NCBI GenBank assembly: GCA_017465095.1
Contig: JAFTWX010000085.1
Location: forward strand, 1 to 64,000
Length of the DNA: 64,000 bases
Direction of reading: 5' to 3'
From: Lachnospiraceae bacterium
GTDB taxonomy: Bacteria > Bacillota > Clostridia > Lachnospirales > Lachnospiraceae
In this document: piece by piece, positions 61,504 through 64,000 of the stretch
Position numbering within the stretch: the first letter of the stretch is position 1
Layout of the letters: each line of letters opens with the position of its first letter
Notes under the pieces: generated by a model
What the model was told of the DNA's origin: nothing
The model's input: the letters and a program-made list of their open reading frames with translations, nothing else
The model's database searches: none
Position numbers and translations under genes: made by a program

Positions 61504-62982
61504 ATGAAATGTCCATATTGTGATGCTCCGATGAGTGATGAACAGGTTTTTTGCGAAAGCTGCGGAAAAGAGAGACAGCTTGTACCTGTATTTGAAGCCG
61601 AAATTGATGAAGTGGTGGAAAATGCGATTTCCGGGATTGCGGTAGATTTGGCAAATACCCAGGAGATTAAACCGGTTCACGTGGAGAAAGACTTGAGTCC
61701 GGAAACAGAGCCGGCCACGGAGCAAAAAAATGAACAACTGAATAATAAAGAAGTTAAGAAGAAAAATACGCCTTCTTCCGTGCGGATGATAGCATTTGCA
61801 ATTGCTTTTGTTATTATTCTGGTGGTGGCGTGTGTGCTGTTTTTCTCTGCCGGAAATGAATCATCCTATGATTATCATATCAAGAAAGCGGAGGAAATGT
61901 GCCTTGCAGAAAACTATGAGCAGATGCTTGAACATGCAGAGAAGGCAAGAGATATTGCGCCGAACTCTTCCGATGCCCAAATGCTGATTGCAAGAGCTTA
62001 CGGTGGCTTGGGAAATGAACAGTATAAGCGCGAAGCGCTGGAAGATTTGATTGCAGTTGACAGCGGATATGTGCTTGCCTATGACTTGCTTATTCCGATG
62101 TATGAAGAAGCGGGCGCATATGAAAAAATAGCAGATATTCTTGCAAAGTGCAGTCAGCAATCGGTGCTGGATAAATATGTAGATTATCTGGTGGATGTAC
62201 CGAAACCGAGCGAGGAACCGGGCACCTATGAGGAAGCAATTGCCCTGAAACTGTTGGCGCCGGGAAAAGGTGAGGTATATTATACACTGGACGGAAGCGA
62301 TCCGGATTTGCGTTCGCAAAAATATATCAATCCGATTCTGCTTGATGTCGGACATCATGTAGTAAAGGCGATATATATTAACAGCTATCAGATAAGCAGT
62401 GAAATTGTTTCGCTGGAATACGGAATCAATGCCAAGGAAATTGCCGTACCGGTGGTTGATTTGGAGGAGGGGGCATATACGGAGCCGCAATACATTACTT
62501 TGACACTTCCGAATGAAGATTGTCAGGTATATTACACGACAGACGGTTCCAAACCGGGAATCGAAAGCTTTTTTTATGAGCATCCGATTCCGTTGCCACT
62601 CGGAACAAGCAAATATGCATTTGCGATTTGCGATGAGAACGGCAATTTCGGCGATGCCTGCCATGTAAAATACACGTTTGATATGCAGCTTCCGATGACG
62701 GCGGAGCATGCAAGAAATCTTTTGATTGTCAATGCGGTGTCGACCCGTTACCTTGCGGATGCAAACGGACATATAACCGGTATGGACGGGATTTCGGAGT
62801 TCCGTTTGGATACCGTTATAGATATTGCGGGAAATCACTATTATCTGTTTTACGAAATCTTTACTGCGCCGGATGGGGTTTCTCAGCAGACGGAGAATCA
62901 CTTTGCAGTCGATTTGCAGACAGGACAGTGTTACCGTGCGGTCAGAAACGCCGGCGGAACATATGAAGTGATCGGTATGTGA
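61504..62982 (+). CDS. Membrane protein with zinc ribbon, TPR-like region and two chitobiase C-terminal-type domains
   Basis: 492 residues. N-terminal CPYC...CESCG ribbon (3-21), an acidic linker, one membrane span (about 97-120), TPR-like helices (KKAEEMCLAENYEQMLEHAEKA, RAYGGLGNEQYKREAL), then two beta domains with VYYTLDGSDPD and VYYTTDGSKPG, the mark of the chitobiase/hexosaminidase C-terminal-type domain. The last 100 residues are a separate domain. It follows fhs by 17 bases. Function unknown; surface sensing or scaffolding is a guess. Confidence 0.75.
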   Translation: MKCPYCDAPMSDEQVFCESCGKERQLVPVFEAEIDEVVENAISGIAVDLANTQEIKPVHVEKDLSPETEPATEQKNEQLNNKEVKKKNTPSSVRMIAFAIAFVIILVVACVLFFSAGNESSYDYHIKKAEEMCLAENYEQMLEHAEKARDIAPNSSDAQMLIARAYGGLGNEQYKREALEDLIAVDSGYVLAYDLLIPMYEEAGAYEKIADILAKCSQQSVLDKYVDYLVDVPKPSEEPGTYEEAIALKLLAPGKGEVYYTLDGSDPDLRSQKYINPILLDVGHHVVKAIYINSYQISSEIVSLEYGINAKEIAVPVVDLEEGAYTEPQYITLTLPNEDCQVYYTTDGSKPGIESFFYEHPIPLPLGTSKYAFAICDENGNFGDACHVKYTFDMQLPMTAEHARNLLIVNAVSTRYLADANGHITGMDGISEFRLDTVIDIAGNHYYLFYEIFTAPDGVSQQTENHFAVDLQTGQCYRAVRNAGGTYEVIGM

Positions 62983-62999
62983 CGGATTTCAAAAAAAGA

Positions 63000-63028
63000 T
63001 TGCTATTTGAATGTAATTCTATTACTAT
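63000..63028 (+). promoter_or_regulatory. Weak promoter candidate for nfnA
   Basis: TTGCTA and TACTAT are 17 bases apart, about 50 bases before the ATG at 63079. Each matches four of six consensus bases. A new transcript is plausible here because the upstream gene ends 17 bases earlier. Confidence 0.35.
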
Positions 63029-63078
63029 AAAAAAGATGTAGCCGGATAATTCGTTCCGGTATAACGAGGAGGATAAAA

Positions 63079-63969
63079 ATGTACAAAATTGTAAGAGCAC
63101 AGGAACTTACGACAAACATTTATCTTTTTGAAGTAGAAGCAAAAAGAGCAGCAAAGACATGTTTGCCGGGACAGTTTGTAATTGTCAGAGTGGATGAGGA
63201 TTCAGAGCGTATTCCGCTTACGATCAGTGATTATGACCGCGAAAAGGGAACCATCACAATCGTTGTTCAGACCATCGGAGCAGGAACAATGGCTATGGCC
63301 GGTTTAAAAGCCGGAGATGCGTTCCACGATTTCGTAGGACCGCTCGGACAGCCTTCCGAATTCTGCATGGAAGATCCGCAGGAGCTTAAGAAAAAGAAAA
63401 TTATCTTTGTGGCAGGCGGTCTCGGAACCGCACCTGTTTATCCGCAGGTGAAATGGCTTCATGAGAACGGTGTGGATGCAGATGTTATCATCGGTGCAAA
63501 GACAAAAGATTTGCTCATTTATGAGGAAGATATGAAAAAAGTGGCAGCCAATGTATATCCGACAACGGATGACGGTTCTTACGGAAGAAGCGGAATGGTT
63601 ACGACGACACTTAAGGATCTTGTGGAAAAAGAAGGCAAACAGTATGATGTCTGCGTTGCCATCGGTCCGATGATCATGATGAAATTTGTTTGTCTTACAA
63701 CAAAGGAAATGAATTTAAAGACCATCGTTTCCATGAACCCGATTATGGTAGACGGAACCGGTATGTGTGGTGCATGTCGTCTTACCGTTGGCGGCGAAGT
63801 GAAGTTTGCCTGCGTAGACGGACCTGAGTTTGACGGACATCTCGTTGATTTCGATCAGGCGATGAAACGTCAGCAGATGTATAAAACAGCAGAAGGCAGA
63901 GCTTTATTAAAACAGCAGGAAGGTGATACGCATCACGGCGGATGCGGACACTGCGGAGGTGACAAATAA
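63079..63969 (+). CDS. nfnA: NADH-dependent ferredoxin:NADP+ oxidoreductase small subunit-like (NfnA/SudB family)
   Basis: 296 residues. FAD domain with R-I-P-L-T-I-S-D-Y (FAD isoalloxazine site), NAD domain starting IFVAGGLGTAPVYPQV, and a C-terminal [2Fe-2S] site with DGTGMCGACRLTVGGEVKFACVDGPEF. This is the sulfide dehydrogenase/NfnA layout; such proteins pair with a GltA-like large subunit, which starts one base later. In Nfn the pair bifurcates electrons between ferredoxin, NADH and NADPH. The ending HHGGCGHCGGDK is unusual. Confidence 0.88.
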   Translation: MYKIVRAQELTTNIYLFEVEAKRAAKTCLPGQFVIVRVDEDSERIPLTISDYDREKGTITIVVQTIGAGTMAMAGLKAGDAFHDFVGPLGQPSEFCMEDPQELKKKKIIFVAGGLGTAPVYPQVKWLHENGVDADVIIGAKTKDLLIYEEDMKKVAANVYPTTDDGSYGRSGMVTTTLKDLVEKEGKQYDVCVAIGPMIMMKFVCLTTKEMNLKTIVSMNPIMVDGTGMCGACRLTVGGEVKFACVDGPEFDGHLVDFDQAMKRQQMYKTAEGRALLKQQEGDTHHGGCGHCGGDK

Positions 63970-64000
63970 TGGACGTATTAAAGAAAGTACCTGTCAGAGA
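63969..64000 (+). CDS. NfnB/GltA-like NADPH-dependent glutamate synthase subunit (3' end outside window)
   Basis: Only the first ten codons are in the window (starting MDVLKKVPVR), with TAATG overlapping the nfnA stop. The gene order (alpha subunit, then a GltA-like subunit) and the opening sequence fit the large subunit of Nfn or a homotetrameric glutamate synthase. Assignment rests mainly on context. Confidence 0.55.
   Translation, partial: MDVLKKVPVR

Noticed and set aside
61861..62901. Long minus-strand open frame (346 codons) opposite the zinc-ribbon/TPR gene
   Set aside because: Composition is basic and low in domain signals, and the plus-strand frame has clear domains. No promoter or ribosome site seen.

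Overview
The window looks like the chromosome of a spore-forming member of the Clostridia, most likely Lachnospiraceae (inference). The evidence is moderate GC with AT-rich gaps, AGGAGG-type ribosome binding sites, spore genes (SpoVAF-type protein, cotJA-cotJB-cotJC), a clostridial group-B type [FeFe] hydrogenase, Rex, formate-THF ligase, an NfnA-type flavoprotein and a BspA-like surface protein with repeats typical of gut Firmicutes. No rRNA, tRNA, CRISPR array, integrase or transposase was seen.

Layout. 1-3.9 kb: end of an ABC export module (ATPase, two permeases) followed by a membrane-anchored S41 peptidase. 3.9-5.5 kb: an isoprenylcysteine-methyltransferase-like protein and a GNAT acetyltransferase with a structured leader. 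5.5-18.4 kb: eighteen tightly packed co-directional genes between one promoter-like element and one terminator, mixing a divergent carbamoyltransferase, small membrane proteins, a lipoprotein, a second S41 peptidase, acetyltransferases, flavin, VOC and GyrI-like proteins, a DUF5714-arsenate reductase fusion, an isochorismatase-like hydrolase and an esterase. 18.4-22.1 kb: a YtrA-type GntR regulator with palindromic operators, an ABC transporter and a CPBP protease. 22.1-25.4 kb: dUTPase (minus strand), the SpoVAF-type germination protein and the cotJ operon. 25.6-32.5 kb: a zinc-ribbon/SHOCT protein, hydrogenase, gltX, a UvrD-type helicase and an acyltransferase whose 3' end overlaps a convergent DUF1292 gene.

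32.9-36.6 kb: a sirtuin-like and a glycogen-debranching-like protein, both lacking key catalytic residues, then a DUF5662 protein and a Cys-rich mini-protein. 36.6-41.8 kb (minus strand): polyamine transport operon (XRE-cupin regulator, potA-B-C-D) with an RluA-type pseudouridine synthase at its end. 42-45.1 kb: lactonase-like beta-propeller and a convergent ABC-F protein. 45.2-45.5 kb: an unusual array of nested CCCCGCC-tipped hairpins plus short tandem repeats. 45.5-64 kb: mainly housekeeping genes on the plus strand: rex, a coiled-coil protein, NAD(P)HX repair enzyme, alr, mazF without a visible antitoxin, yebC, the LRR surface protein, O-acetylhomoserine sulfhydrylase-like enzyme, a GT2 glycosyltransferase, tepA, ftsK/spoIIIE, fhs, a zinc-ribbon/TPR membrane protein, and nfnA running into the start of nfnB/gltA.

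The points most worth following are the hairpin array at 45.2-45.5 kb, the adjacent catalytically degenerate sirtuin and GH13 proteins, the 18-gene mixed operon, the DUF5714-ArsC fusion, and the long palindrome at 22.1-22.2 kb. Function calls rest on motifs read by eye; no database search was run.
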